DNA of 64,000 nucleotides, from contig JAYZEZ010000008.1 of NCBI GenBank assembly GCA_036337015.1, forward strand, positions 124,001 to 188,000, in the 5' to 3' direction. The translations under genes were made by a program, and so were the position numbers. The stretch comes from Casp-alpha2 sp036337015 (GTDB lineage: Bacteria > Pseudomonadota > Alphaproteobacteria > Rhodospirillales > Casp-alpha2). Shown here piece after piece: positions 8,815 to 18,313 of the stretch (position 1 is the first letter of the stretch; each line of letters starts with the position of its first letter). The notes under the pieces were generated by a model that did not search any database, was not told the DNA's origin, and saw only the letters and a program-made list of their open reading frames with translations.

Positions 8815-9495
8815 GTGCTAAGCATAGTTATTCCGACCCTAAATGCTGCAAAGGAATTACCAAAAACCCTTGATTGTCTTTCACTTGATGGGTTTGCAGT
8901 GGAATTCGTTATTGCTGATGGTGGCTCTTCAGATGAAACACCAAAAATTGCCGCTGAAAAAGGTGCTAAATTCACTGCCACCTTAGGTGGTCGTGGTACA
9001 CAATTAAATTTAGGGGCCCAATACTCGACAGGTGATTGGTTGTTGTTTATTCATGCTGATACTCGCCCACAACCTGGATGGAATTACATAGTAAAGAATT
9101 TTATTGAAAAGCCAGAAAATCGTTTCCATGCTGCATATTTTAAGTATGCCCTAAATGACGGAAACCCCGCTGCTAGGCGTTTGGAAAAAATCGTAAATTG
9201 GAGATGTAGAACATTAGGGTTACCATACGGTGACCAGGGGCTTTTAATCAGTAAAGAATTTTACCAGTTACTTGGAGGGTTTTTACAAATCCCTTTGATG
9301 GAAGATATAGAATTAATCAGACGAATAGGTCCAAAACGTCTAATACAGCTAAGCTCATCTGCAGTGACGTCTGCAGAACGTTATCGTAATGGTGGCTATT
9401 GGTTACGACCTGCTTGGAACTTATTTTGCCAAGGTCTTTATTTTGTTGGTCTCCCGCCACGTATAATTGCAGGCTTATACCATTGGGGGGATTAG
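8815..9495 (+). CDS. Family 2 glycosyltransferase, rSAM/selenodomain-associated type (TIGR04283-like)
   Basis: GT-A-fold transferase of 226 residues. The N-terminus LSIVIPTLNAAKELPKTLDC, the FVIADGGSSDETPKIA segment, the GGRGTQLNLGA loop and the HADTRPQPGW DxD-like motif match the family usually called transferase 2, rSAM/selenodomain-associated. In other genomes members sit with a radical SAM protein and the TIGR04282 transferase, and some such clusters make arsenosugars. Here the TIGR04282-like gene follows immediately but no selenodomain rSAM partner is in the window. Start is GTG at 8815. Acceptor substrate unknown. Confidence 0.85.
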   Translation: MLSIVIPTLNAAKELPKTLDCLSLDGFAVEFVIADGGSSDETPKIAAEKGAKFTATLGGRGTQLNLGAQYSTGDWLLFIHADTRPQPGWNYIVKNFIEKPENRFHAAYFKYALNDGNPAARRLEKIVNWRCRTLGLPYGDQGLLISKEFYQLLGGFLQIPLMEDIELIRRIGPKRLIQLSSSAVTSAERYRNGGYWLRPAWNLFCQGLYFVGLPPRIIAGLYHWGD

Positions 9496-10085
9496 TAAAC
9501 CAACTGATACTATTCACAAAACTACCTCGAATGGGGTTGGTAAAGACGAGGCTTGCGAGAGACATAGGAATAGTCCGTGCATGGCAGTTTTCTTGTCGAA
9601 GCATAAAAGCAATCACGCCTTTAACTAGAGATCCTAGGTGGCAATGTTGTCTAGCTATTAGCCCTGACACAGCTGTTCATCAAACTAGGTTTTGGCCACG
9701 AGCACATAATTATTTAGCCCAAGGTAATGGCGACCTTGGAGAACGTATGTCTAGAATAATAAAAAAAATGCCGCCTGGACCAGTCGTAATCCTTGGAACA
9801 GATATACCTACCATTCGTCCAAGTCACATTGCTTCCGCATTCCTTTCTCTTAATAAAAATGATGTAGTATTTGGCCCATCAAGAGATGGTGGTTATTGGC
9901 TAATAGGTGTCAAACGTCGCCCAATTTATAAGGAAATTTTCACATCTGTTAATTGGTCAACTGATAGCGCTCTAGAAGATACAATTTCTAATCTACCACC
10001 CCATTGGAATTATAAATTTTTAGAAACTATGGAAGATATTGACGAAGGTAGTGCTTTTATACGTTGGAAACAAAATTCTAAATGA
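9483..10085 (+). CDS. TIGR04282/DUF2064-family transferase (nucleotidyl/glycosyltransferase-like)
   Basis: About 201 residues with the family N-terminus LILFTKLPRMGLVKTRLA, then GDLGERM, VILGTDIPTIRPSHIASA and FGPSRDGGYWLIG, the hallmark of the CofC/GT-A-like transferase 1, rSAM/selenodomain-associated family. The frame is open from 9399, but family alignment puts the true start near the TTG at 9483 (overlapping the preceding gene by 13 bases, with CAGG 8 bases upstream) or a CTG at 9504. Overlap with the TIGR04283-like gene implies a shared transcript and joint function. Substrate unknown. Confidence 0.82.
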   Translation: MGGLVNQLILFTKLPRMGLVKTRLARDIGIVRAWQFSCRSIKAITPLTRDPRWQCCLAISPDTAVHQTRFWPRAHNYLAQGNGDLGERMSRIIKKMPPGPVVILGTDIPTIRPSHIASAFLSLNKNDVVFGPSRDGGYWLIGVKRRPIYKEIFTSVNWSTDSALEDTISNLPPHWNYKFLETMEDIDEGSAFIRWKQNSK

Positions 10086-10101
10086 ATATCATTTATAGCT
10101 A

Positions 10102-10629
10102 TCAGCATTCTTTCAAACGTGGAAGTAGTTCCACAAAATTACACGGTTTATGCCGAATATCTAATTGGTAAACTAAAATTTCATCCCAAGCGTCTTTGCA
10201 AGCATTCGGGGAACCTGGAAGTGAAAAAATATAGGTACCATTGAGTACGCCTGCACAAGCACGAGACTGGATTGTAGAAGTTTTAATTTTTTGGAAGCTC
10301 AACATTCGAAAAAGTTCTCCAAAACCGGGGATTTCTTTTTCTGAAACTTCAATCAAAGCCTCAGGAGTTACGTCTCGTCCAGTAAGACCCGTACCACCGG
10401 TTGATATAACAATGTCAATGGCTAAATCATTTGCCCATTTACAAAATTTTTCAGCTATTAGTGGTTTTTCATCTTTAACGATTTCATGCAAAATAAGGTT
10501 ATGTCCAGCCTCTTTAATGCGGCCAGCTAAGATGGTTCCAGACTTGTCATCGGCGATAGTTCGCGTGTCTGTCACAGTCAAAATAGCAATATTAACTGCT
10601 ATAAAATCTAAATTATTCTTTTTTTCCAT
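10102..10629 (-). CDS. moaB: Molybdenum cofactor biosynthesis protein B
   Basis: MoaB/MogA-fold enzyme that adenylylates molybdopterin or otherwise aids molybdenum insertion. The 175-residue protein shows VNIAILTVTDTRT at the N-terminus, the pterin-binding STGGTGLTGRDVTPEA loop (about 85-100) and LPGSPNACKDAWDEIL near the C-terminus, which are the MoaB signatures. It overlaps the end of the upstream lytic transglycosylase gene by 17 bases, so it is translationally coupled to an unrelated gene. No other Moco genes are in the window. Confidence 0.94.
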   Translation of the reverse strand: MEKKNNLDFIAVNIAILTVTDTRTIADDKSGTILAGRIKEAGHNLILHEIVKDEKPLIAEKFCKWANDLAIDIVISTGGTGLTGRDVTPEALIEVSEKEIPGFGELFRMLSFQKIKTSTIQSRACAGVLNGTYIFSLPGSPNACKDAWDEILVYQLDIRHKPCNFVELLPRLKEC

Positions 10630-12442
10630 ACAGTTCGGCTACTTCAGCAGGTTTTTGTCCCAAGGGGATATAAACAGGCCATTTTCCAGAGGCAATAGCA
10701 GCCAAAGAAGGAGCAGGCTGTCGCAATTGATCTCGATAAATCCAAAGGTTAGTCAAAACCTTTTCGATAAAAACACGGGTTTCACGTGATGGAATACTCT
10801 CAATAAAGAACAAAGGATCATCCAAATAATTCGTCTGACTTCGCCACTTCATTAAGTTTCCAGGTCCACCATTCCATGCTGTTGCCATAAAAAATAAATT
10901 ACCTTTGATAGTATTATCAGCCAATAACATTTCTATATATTTTTGACCCAATTCCAGGTTTACCTCGGGTTGAAATAGAGTCCGACGCTTACCGTTTTGT
11001 CGATGAAAGCGCTTATCTTTGGCCACAAAACTAGCTGTGCTGGGCATCAACTGCATAAGTCCACGGGCACCCGCCCAACTTTTTGCTTTAGGATTGAAAC
11101 GAGATTCCTGGCGGATCAAAGCAAAAATGAGAGCTTTATCTATTCTAAAACCATTTCTAGGAAGCCAATTTGGAAGCGGGTAGGCTGCACCATCATATCC
11201 CCCACCATTAGGAAACAGCCTCTTATCCAAACTAACTGCTAGAGATGGCATTGGACCTCGGCTAGCCAGAGCTAAAATTCCTTTTGTTAAATCTTTATCC
11301 GCAATAGCTCCCAAAACTTTTAATTCTCTTTCAGCACGACGATTTTCTCCTACCTGAAGCAAAGCCATAGCTCTACGACCACGCGGATAGTCAAAAAGGC
11401 TATTGAAGGCTTCTTTTCCAAGCGAAGGCCCCACCCAACGAAAATTTGTTGGCTGACCTAAAATATGGTTAGCTATAAGACCATAAAAAGTGCGTAAATT
11501 CTTAGATGCCTTGATTAAATAAGGATTTACCAATTTAGGCTGGCGATTAATAAGATATGCTCTTGCGGCCCAGAATGAGCCTGCAGATTTCAACCAAGCT
11601 GAAACTTTCTTATTGTCAGCAATTGCCCTGAAATGGGTTGCTGCAATATCTATCTTCTTTAAACGCCAAGCTGCCAGTCCCGCAGTCCAATGTGCCTCGG
11701 GTAGCAAATGCCCTGAACGTGCAGCCGCTTGGCCTGCCCACATTAAAGCCCATGCGTCACGCCCAGCTAAAAAGTATCCTTGGCCTAGTCGTGCTTTTGC
11801 CTGATCAAATTCGGCTTTGGAAAACAGCTGTTTTAATTCTTTAGTCTTAATAAGATTTTTAACTGAAAGTGTGTAGCCACGTCTAAGTCGGCTTTTAATA
11901 ATATTTTTTAATTGTCGCAATCGCTGCCTTTGAGATCGGTTTAGCTTACGACTAGGGATAGTTATACTAGAAGTTTTATTATAAAAAGTTTTATGCGCAC
12001 GCAAAATGATCGGTTTCTTAGGTGCACGAAAATTCTTTGGCTGACGCATCCGTGCTAGTTTATATATTCGTCGGGCATCAGGATGATCCGCAAACTTTGA
12101 CATCCAATCTTTTAATTCTTTATAACGTGAACGATATTTTGTCGGGTGCAAATAACGTTGTGCCAAAACATGCCCAATTAATGTTTGGTCTTCAAGTTTA
12201 GAAATCAAACCATCGGCCTTTTTCCAATCACCAATGCCCTGAAGATCAAAAATTCGAATGTATAGACGTTCGTCTCGTGAATTTAGGACTTGTGGAAATT
12301 CTAGTTCAAAATTTTTTGTGCTTATTTGCAACCCTTTTAAAGACGTTGCATCATTTGCATGCACCGTATTGGCAACAAAAATACAGATTACAAATGTTTT
12401 TATCGCAAAATTAAAAATTGAATTAAGGAAGACACTTAACAT
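10613..12442 (-). CDS. slt: Soluble lytic murein transglycosylase
   Basis: Periplasmic enzyme that cleaves peptidoglycan between MurNAc and GlcNAc, forming 1,6-anhydro ends. The 609-residue protein begins with a hydrophobic signal peptide (cleavage probably after about residue 29, VHA/N), followed by a long helical superhelix (about 40-420) and a C-terminal goose-lysozyme-like domain. The catalytic Glu is in FALIRQESRFNPKAKS (near 445), followed by GARGLMQLMP and a ATAWNGGPGN motif. Length and architecture fit Slt70-type enzymes. It is followed with a 17-base overlap by moaB. Confidence 0.94.
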   Translation of the reverse strand: MLSVFLNSIFNFAIKTFVICIFVANTVHANDATSLKGLQISTKNFELEFPQVLNSRDERLYIRIFDLQGIGDWKKADGLISKLEDQTLIGHVLAQRYLHPTKYRSRYKELKDWMSKFADHPDARRIYKLARMRQPKNFRAPKKPIILRAHKTFYNKTSSITIPSRKLNRSQRQRLRQLKNIIKSRLRRGYTLSVKNLIKTKELKQLFSKAEFDQAKARLGQGYFLAGRDAWALMWAGQAAARSGHLLPEAHWTAGLAAWRLKKIDIAATHFRAIADNKKVSAWLKSAGSFWAARAYLINRQPKLVNPYLIKASKNLRTFYGLIANHILGQPTNFRWVGPSLGKEAFNSLFDYPRGRRAMALLQVGENRRAERELKVLGAIADKDLTKGILALASRGPMPSLAVSLDKRLFPNGGGYDGAAYPLPNWLPRNGFRIDKALIFALIRQESRFNPKAKSWAGARGLMQLMPSTASFVAKDKRFHRQNGKRRTLFQPEVNLELGQKYIEMLLADNTIKGNLFFMATAWNGGPGNLMKWRSQTNYLDDPLFFIESIPSRETRVFIEKVLTNLWIYRDQLRQPAPSLAAIASGKWPVYIPLGQKPAEVAELYGKKE

Positions 12443-12557
12443 AAAATAAACTCTAAATAGGGTACGCTTCTATAATTGTTTCTTGTATAAATCATACCCA
12501 ACCTATGAACAATCCAATTAAGCAGATCCTTTTACATTTTACAGCGTAATATTGATT

Positions 12558-13475
12558 TCAAAATTCTTCTAGCTTAGTTTTAATAACTTGCCAATCTTTC
12601 CATGTATCACATTTTTGTGCGGGTGACCGTAACAAATAAGCTGGGTGAAACATTGCGGTAGCTTCTATAGGAGATGATAATCCTAAATTTGTATATGGAA
12701 ACCATTTACCTCTTATCCTTCCTATACTTTTGCCCTGTGCAAATAGTATTTTAGTAGCAACGCCTCCTAAAGCGACCAGGATTTTTGGATTTACAAGTTG
12801 AACCATACGTTCAACGAAAGGTAGACAAATAGCTAATTCTTGTGATGTAGGCGTCCTGTTCCCAGGGGGTCGCCAAAATACAACATTTGAAATTAATACT
12901 TTTTCTCTATCCAAACCCACAGAAAATAGCATTTTATCCAAAAGTTTACCGCTAGCGCCAACAAATGGACGGCCTTGGCGATCCTCCTCAGCTCCAGGGC
13001 CTTCGCCGATAAACATAATTTCAGCTTCTGGATTACCATCCATAAAAACTAAATTAGTAGCGGTCTTTTTTAGTGTGCAACCGTCGAATATTTCTAGAAC
13101 TTGACGCAAATCTTGAAGTGTTTCAGCTTTTTGTGCCAAATGTCTAGCCATTGAAATGTCACTATTATCAGCAATATTTTCAGATAAGGCTTTCGAAGCC
13201 TGAGGTATAATTGAAGGTCTGCTCTTAGATGATGTAGCTCTCAAAGTTTGATTCTGTGCTAAGATAGTCGAATCAATAGAAAAAACATCAGTATTGGATA
13301 CATTGTGTTGTTCCATAGATAATTTAAAAGCTGAATTATTATTTTTATTTTTGAGGAGATGCAAACGTTCTACCGTAACGTTAGTAATTGTTTCATCAAC
13401 GCCAACACCCAAATGCCAGGAAAGAAGTTGACGTTCTTGTATGTGTTTATTTTTTTTCATAACCAATACTAACAT
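12558..13475 (-). CDS. Uracil-DNA glycosylase, family 4-like (Fe-S)
   Basis: Removes uracil from DNA. The core (about 115-305) has the family 4 signatures: FIGEGPGAEEDRQGRPFVG (motif A), ISNVVFWRPPGNRTPT, and FHPAYLLRSPAQK (motif B). Candidate 4Fe-4S cysteines are in the CTLKK segment ahead of motif A and in the ICLPF segment. About 100 residues of polar, low-complexity sequence precede the core, starting with a WHLGVGVDE stretch; such N-terminal extensions are common among alphaproteobacterial members. An ATG 15 bases downstream is an alternative start. It stands divergent from the ETF-QO gene (79-base gap). Confidence 0.92.
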   Translation of the reverse strand: MLVLVMKKNKHIQERQLLSWHLGVGVDETITNVTVERLHLLKNKNNNSAFKLSMEQHNVSNTDVFSIDSTILAQNQTLRATSSKSRPSIIPQASKALSENIADNSDISMARHLAQKAETLQDLRQVLEIFDGCTLKKTATNLVFMDGNPEAEIMFIGEGPGAEEDRQGRPFVGASGKLLDKMLFSVGLDREKVLISNVVFWRPPGNRTPTSQELAICLPFVERMVQLVNPKILVALGGVATKILFAQGKSIGRIRGKWFPYTNLGLSSPIEATAMFHPAYLLRSPAQKCDTWKDWQVIKTKLEEF

Positions 13476-13554
13476 AGAGAATTAAATGGAAAATCCCAAA
13501 ACTGATATAACTATGCTATTAAATTAAATAGACAACTAATCTCTGAGAATTTAA

Positions 13555-15249
13555 ATGTCCAAAGAATTCAAAAATCAAATCGTCAAAAATATAGATAAAA
13601 ATAGAGAAGTCATGAAATTTGACGTAGTTATCGTGGGGGGCGGTCCAGCCGGCCTTTCAGCTGCTATACGCCTTCTTCAACTATCAACCGAAAACAACCT
13701 TAAGTTAAGTGTATGTATTGTAGAAAAGGGATCAGAAATTGGTGCTCATATTTTATCTGGAGCGATTCTAGATCCTAAAGCATTAGATGAACTAATCCCT
13801 GATTGGTCTAATTTAGGGGCTCCTTTAAATCAGCCAGTAACTGAAAGCAAGCACTGGATACTAACCGAAAAAAACAAATGGACGTTACCAGATATTTGCC
13901 TACCACCAATGATGAAAAATGAAGGCTTTTATACAATCAGTCTAGGAAATCTCTGTCGCTGGTTGGCTGAACAAGCAGAACAACTAGGTGCAGAAATTTT
14001 CCCAGGCTTTGCTGCTACGGAGATTTTATACGAAGATGATGGTAGCGTTAAGGGTATTGCAACAGGCGATTTAGGAATCGATTCTAGCGGCTTGCAAACT
14101 GACCATTTTGAGCCTGGAGTTGAGCTGCATGCAAAGTATACTCTATTGGCTGAAGGCGTCAGAGGTTCGTTAAGTCAAAAAATTATATCAAGGTTTAATT
14201 TGCGTAGTGCAAGCGATCCACAAACCTATGGTATTGGTATAAAAGAATTATGGGATATAAAACCTGAAAATCATTCCCCAGGTCTGGTTGTTCATACCCA
14301 AGGGTGGCCTTTAAACAAAACTGTCGGAGGCGGATTTATCTACCACCAAGAGAACGCTCAAATTGCCATTGGACTCATCGTAGCACTAGATTATGAAAAT
14401 CCTTACCTATCACCTTTTGAAGAGATGCAACGTTTTAAAACACATCCATTGATAAAGCCAATCTTAAAAGATGGTAAAAGGGTCGCATATGGTGCCCGAG
14501 CAATAAACGAAGGAGGCCTTCAGTCAATTCCAAAGTTAGTTTTTCCTGGTGGTGCACTAATTGGCTGTAGCGCGGGGTTCGTCAATGTACCGCGAATTAA
14601 AGGCAGCCATAATGCTATGAAAAGTGCCATAATTGCTGCTGAAGCCACCTTTAAGGCCATCAAACAAGGAAGTAATGGTGGCAACGAACTTTCTGATTAT
14701 CCTGCTTCCTTTAGAAAATCATGGGCATATAAAGAACTTTACAAAGCTCGCAATGCACGGCCAGCATTATCAAAATTTGGAACCCTGTTAGGTACTATAT
14801 ATAGTGGGCTTGATTTGTGGCTCAATTCTATAGGCCTTGGTTTTTTATTTCCTTGGAATTTTAAAATTCAGAAAGACCATGAAAGTTTAAAGAAAGCAGA
14901 AGAGTGTAATTTCATTAAATATCAAAAACCCGATGGAATAATTACTTTTGATAAGCTGTCATCTGTCTACCTATCTAATACTAACCATAATGAGAACCAA
15001 CCCTGCCATCTGGATCTTCAGGACCCTAATCATCCAGTAAAGTTTAATCTTAAGCTATATGACGGACCGGAAGAGCGCTTTTGTCCTGCAGGTGTATTTG
15101 AGTTTATTAAGAATGATGATAACACCTACTTACAAATAAATGCTCAGAATTGTGTTCATTGCAAAACATGTGATATTAAAGATAAATCTCAGAACATAAC
15201 CTGGCGAGCTCCCGAAGGTGGTGGTGGTCCGAATTATCCCAATATGTAG
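13555..15249 (+). CDS. etfD: Electron transfer flavoprotein-ubiquinone oxidoreductase
   Basis: Inner-membrane-associated FAD and 4Fe-4S enzyme that passes electrons from EtfAB to ubiquinone. It is 564 residues. The FAD dinucleotide fold is FDVVIVGGGPAGLSAAIR (about 20-37), followed by IVEKGSEIGAHILSGA; the C-terminal Fe-S domain has the four-cysteine pattern FCPAGVFEF plus NCVHCKTCDIKD (about 508-545). Length matches bacterial and mitochondrial ETF-QO. An ATG at 13612 (AGAGAAG before it) is an alternative start and leaves the flavin fold intact. With etfBA at 3.4-5.1 kb the window encodes the full ETF electron route to quinone. Next gene starts directly after the stop. Confidence 0.96.
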   Translation: MSKEFKNQIVKNIDKNREVMKFDVVIVGGGPAGLSAAIRLLQLSTENNLKLSVCIVEKGSEIGAHILSGAILDPKALDELIPDWSNLGAPLNQPVTESKHWILTEKNKWTLPDICLPPMMKNEGFYTISLGNLCRWLAEQAEQLGAEIFPGFAATEILYEDDGSVKGIATGDLGIDSSGLQTDHFEPGVELHAKYTLLAEGVRGSLSQKIISRFNLRSASDPQTYGIGIKELWDIKPENHSPGLVVHTQGWPLNKTVGGGFIYHQENAQIAIGLIVALDYENPYLSPFEEMQRFKTHPLIKPILKDGKRVAYGARAINEGGLQSIPKLVFPGGALIGCSAGFVNVPRIKGSHNAMKSAIIAAEATFKAIKQGSNGGNELSDYPASFRKSWAYKELYKARNARPALSKFGTLLGTIYSGLDLWLNSIGLGFLFPWNFKIQKDHESLKKAEECNFIKYQKPDGIITFDKLSSVYLSNTNHNENQPCHLDLQDPNHPVKFNLKLYDGPEERFCPAGVFEFIKNDDNTYLQINAQNCVHCKTCDIKDKSQNITWRAPEGGGGPNYPNM

Positions 15250-17019
15250 ATGGTAACGGAGACAGTAATCGTTTATATGCAAGGCAAAAATAAAAATTCA
15301 AAGCTCCTAATGAACTGTATAAATAGCTTACCTTTAGCTATTACAGTAATGTTATTTACTTTTTTCTCTCATGCTGAAATGGGAAAGAAAAGTGTTAACA
15401 TTGGAAAAAGTATTACAGGAAATTATCTGGCAGGGAATCACGCTCAATATAGAAAAGACTTTTCCACAGCACTTGATTTCCTTCTAGCAGCCCTTAATGT
15501 AGATCCCACATCTCCAGCCCTATTGCACCGGACGTTTTCCTTGATGATCCTAGAAGGTCGTATTGAAGAAGCGAAGGGCCTTGCACGTAGACTGGTCGAC
15601 CTAGAAACTAATACTGCCTTAGCATATCTAACGCTAGCAGTTAACGAAATAAAACAAGGCAATTATCAACTTGCCAACACTCAACTCAAAAAAATCCAAA
15701 AGAATAGTTTGATCGGAATTGTTGCACCCTTAATCCGTGCCTGGATTCTTATAGGTCAAGAAAAAGTCATAGAAGCAAAAAAAATCCTTAGAAATCTTCC
15801 AAAAGAAAAATCAATTCGAACTTTTTATTATCTACACTCAGCTCTCATCAATGAGTTTCTAGGCAAATTTAAAGAAGCAAAAAATGATTATAAAAAAATC
15901 CAAAGCAACCGAAGTGAAATGTCACTTCGCACAGTATTACTTCTTGGTGCTTTATATGAAAAAACTGGAGAGAAAAACAAAGCTAAAAAATTATACGAAA
16001 AATACCTTTTAGAGCATCCGGAAACAAAGCTTTTCAATATTCCACTTGATCGCATAGCGTCTGGGAGAAGTTCGAACCTGAAATCTATAACTATCACTGA
16101 TGGTTTGGCCGAATTGCTATTTGGCGTTTCCAGCTTTCTTCGCCTTCAGAATGACAAAAAAACTCCACTTATGCTTGGACAATTTGCACTGTTTCTAAAA
16201 CCACAATTTCCTATATTGCAAATTCTGTTAGGAGATATCTTAGAAACTTCTAATCAGCCTGAAAAGGCACTTAAAATATATCAAATGATACCAAAACAAT
16301 CCTCTTTTTCTTGGCATGCAAGACTACGAGTAGCAAATATTTTAGGCCGTGTTAACCGTTTGGATGAAGCCATAAAATATCTGTTAGATATGAGCCAAGA
16401 CAAACGAGAAGAACCTGGTCCATTAATTAACCTCGGTGACCTGTTGCGTGGACAAGAGAGGTTTATTGAAGCAATTGATGCTTATGATAAAGCCTTTGAA
16501 CGAATAAAAAATATTGAGCCTAAGCACTGGTCATTACTTTATGCCCGTGGGATAGCATTAGAGCGTTCGAAGCAATGGCCAAAAGCAGAAAAAGATTTAT
16601 TAAGTGCACTCGTGTTGAAACCAGAACAACCCTATGTACTTAATTATCTCGGATACTCCTGGATCGATCAAGGACTTCACCTGGATCGTGCTCAAGCCAT
16701 GATTAGCCTTGCAGCAAACCTACGACCAAATGATGGATACATTATAGATAGTTTGGGGTGGGGATATTATAAGCTTGGACAATTTGAAAAAGCTGTTAAA
16801 AATCTTGAACGTGCTGTAGAACTTCGCCCCCAAGACCCAATCCTTAATGATCATTTGGGTGATGCCTTATGGCACGTTGGACGAAAGAGAGAAGCCGTTT
16901 TTCAATGGAAAAGATCTTTATCTTTGGAGCCAGAAAAAGACTTAGTTATTAAACTCAATAAAAAAATTCTTTCTGGTTTAAATGGAAATACAAAGACGAT
17001 AGAAAAAGAATCTCAATGA
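15250..17019 (+). CDS. Exported tetratricopeptide repeat protein
   Basis: A 589-residue protein with a hydrophobic N-terminal segment (about 24-41, ending SHAEM) that looks like a signal peptide, then TPR-type helical repeats throughout (clear copies at about 60-130, 360-440 and 480-560, e.g. VDSLGWGYYKLGQFEKAV). Similar TPR proteins lie just upstream of ispE in many Rhodospirillales and Rhizobiales. No catalytic domain is visible, so an envelope scaffold or assembly role is likely, unproven. The ATG follows the ETF-QO stop with no gap; ATGs at 15277 and 15310 are alternatives. It overlaps ispE by 4 bases. Confidence 0.85.
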   Translation: MVTETVIVYMQGKNKNSKLLMNCINSLPLAITVMLFTFFSHAEMGKKSVNIGKSITGNYLAGNHAQYRKDFSTALDFLLAALNVDPTSPALLHRTFSLMILEGRIEEAKGLARRLVDLETNTALAYLTLAVNEIKQGNYQLANTQLKKIQKNSLIGIVAPLIRAWILIGQEKVIEAKKILRNLPKEKSIRTFYYLHSALINEFLGKFKEAKNDYKKIQSNRSEMSLRTVLLLGALYEKTGEKNKAKKLYEKYLLEHPETKLFNIPLDRIASGRSSNLKSITITDGLAELLFGVSSFLRLQNDKKTPLMLGQFALFLKPQFPILQILLGDILETSNQPEKALKIYQMIPKQSSFSWHARLRVANILGRVNRLDEAIKYLLDMSQDKREEPGPLINLGDLLRGQERFIEAIDAYDKAFERIKNIEPKHWSLLYARGIALERSKQWPKAEKDLLSALVLKPEQPYVLNYLGYSWIDQGLHLDRAQAMISLAANLRPNDGYIIDSLGWGYYKLGQFEKAVKNLERAVELRPQDPILNDHLGDALWHVGRKREAVFQWKRSLSLEPEKDLVIKLNKKILSGLNGNTKTIEKESQ

Positions 17020-17909
17020 CGGCTACAGAACAGCCAATTAGTCTATATGCAATGGCCAAGATTAACCTTTATCTCCACATTACAGGATTGAGAAAAAATG
17101 GCTATCACGATTTAGATTCACTAGTAACCTTTGCAGGAATCTATGACACCGTTCACTTGGTTCCTTCTGATGAATTAAGTTTGGTTGTTAAGGGCCCATT
17201 TAGGAAACAATTGCCTCTGGTAAAGAACAATATAGTCCTTAAAGCCGCAACGACATTAAAAAAAGTAACGGGATCTAAAGCTGGTGTTCAAATTACTCTA
17301 GAAAAAAATCTGCCTGTAGCATCAGGAATTGGAGGTGGCTCTATGGATTGCGCAGCTGCCTTAAAAGGCCTTATTAAATTTTGGAATATTGATGCAAGCA
17401 CTATTGATTTAGTACGACTTGGCCTTCGACTTGGTTCAGATGTGCCAATTTGCTTGTTTGGACAAACAGCCTTTATAAGCGGTAGAGGCGAGATCATAAC
17501 AAAAGCACTAACATTACCAAAGATCTGGTTTGTACTAGTTAATCCAGGTGTTGAACTATCAACTAAAGCTGTTTTCGAATCACACAAAGTTAATTCATCG
17601 AATCAATGTTCCAAATTAGGACAATTCGAGAAAAACCCTGCAACTGCAATTGAATTAGCAAACTTATTAAGTTATCGCAATAATGATCTAACCGAAGCAG
17701 CTATTAACTTACAACCTGTCATTAAGAAGGCACTGTTATCAATACAAGACACTGAAAATGTTCTAGTTTCTCGTATGGCTGGTAGTGGGGCTACCTGCTT
17801 TGGAGTATATAAAGACTATGACAGCGCCAAAAATGCAGCAAAATATTTAAACAATCGTTACCCAAATTGGTGGATATGTCCCGCACCAATAATTAATAAT
17901 TTACAATAA
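17016..17909 (+). CDS. ispE: 4-diphosphocytidyl-2-C-methyl-D-erythritol kinase
   Basis: GHMP kinase of the non-mevalonate (MEP) isoprenoid pathway. The 297-residue protein has AMAKINLYLHITGLRKNGYH at the N-terminus, the ATP-binding PVASGIGGGSMDCAAAL (about 104-120), LGSDVPICLFG and the C-terminal MAGSGATCFGVY glycine motif. Met in the GGGSMD position where Ser or Ala is more common is a mild variation. The ATG overlaps the TGA of the TPR gene (ATGA), indicating translational coupling. About 245 bases of non-coding DNA follow before the tRNA. Confidence 0.95.
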   Translation: MTATEQPISLYAMAKINLYLHITGLRKNGYHDLDSLVTFAGIYDTVHLVPSDELSLVVKGPFRKQLPLVKNNIVLKAATTLKKVTGSKAGVQITLEKNLPVASGIGGGSMDCAAALKGLIKFWNIDASTIDLVRLGLRLGSDVPICLFGQTAFISGRGEIITKALTLPKIWFVLVNPGVELSTKAVFESHKVNSSNQCSKLGQFEKNPATAIELANLLSYRNNDLTEAAINLQPVIKKALLSIQDTENVLVSRMAGSGATCFGVYKDYDSAKNAAKYLNNRYPNWWICPAPIINNLQ

Positions 17910-18155
17910 ATGGATTTAAGCTTGCTCATAAATAATTCTAGATATCTAAATATGAGATATAAAAGATGAAACAAAAGTGGAAAATAATTTTATATGATAG
18001 AAAAGGATTATCATCTATTTTCAATTAATTAAAATCCTTAGAACTTATTTTTATAAAGTTTTAAAAATTTTAAAAATCTATTAGTCAATTTTGCCTAACC
18101 ACCCTCTTGCAGGCCCGATCGAATGGGCATAAGTTGATGCAAATTTATATTAAAG

Positions 18156-18232
18156 TGGGGCGTAGCCAAGCGGCCTAAGGCACCGGCTTTTGATGCCGGC
18201 ATTCGGAGGTTCGAATCCTCCCGCCCCAGCCA
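18156..18232 (+). tRNA. tRNA-Gln (anticodon UUG)
   Basis: A complete cloverleaf can be drawn. The acceptor stem pairs TGGGGCG (18156-18162) with CGCCCCA (18222-18228), followed by discriminator G and an encoded CCA (18230-18232). The anticodon stem CCGGC/GCCGG (18183-18187/18195-18199) encloses loop TTTTGAT with TTG at 18190-18192, reading CAA/CAG glutamine codons. The T arm contains GGTTCGAATCC. It stands alone between ispE and a CoA-transferase gene. Confidence 0.96.
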
Positions 18233-18313
18233 ATTTATCAGAAAAAATCTAACAACCGAAAAGTTATAGAGAACGTTGAGTTTTGTGATGGCACAAAAAT
18301 TGGAATTCTTAAT

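Noticed and set aside
10241..10789. 182-codon plus-strand frame
   Set aside because: Overlaps moaB and slt on the other strand, both confident; no independent domain or ribosome site.
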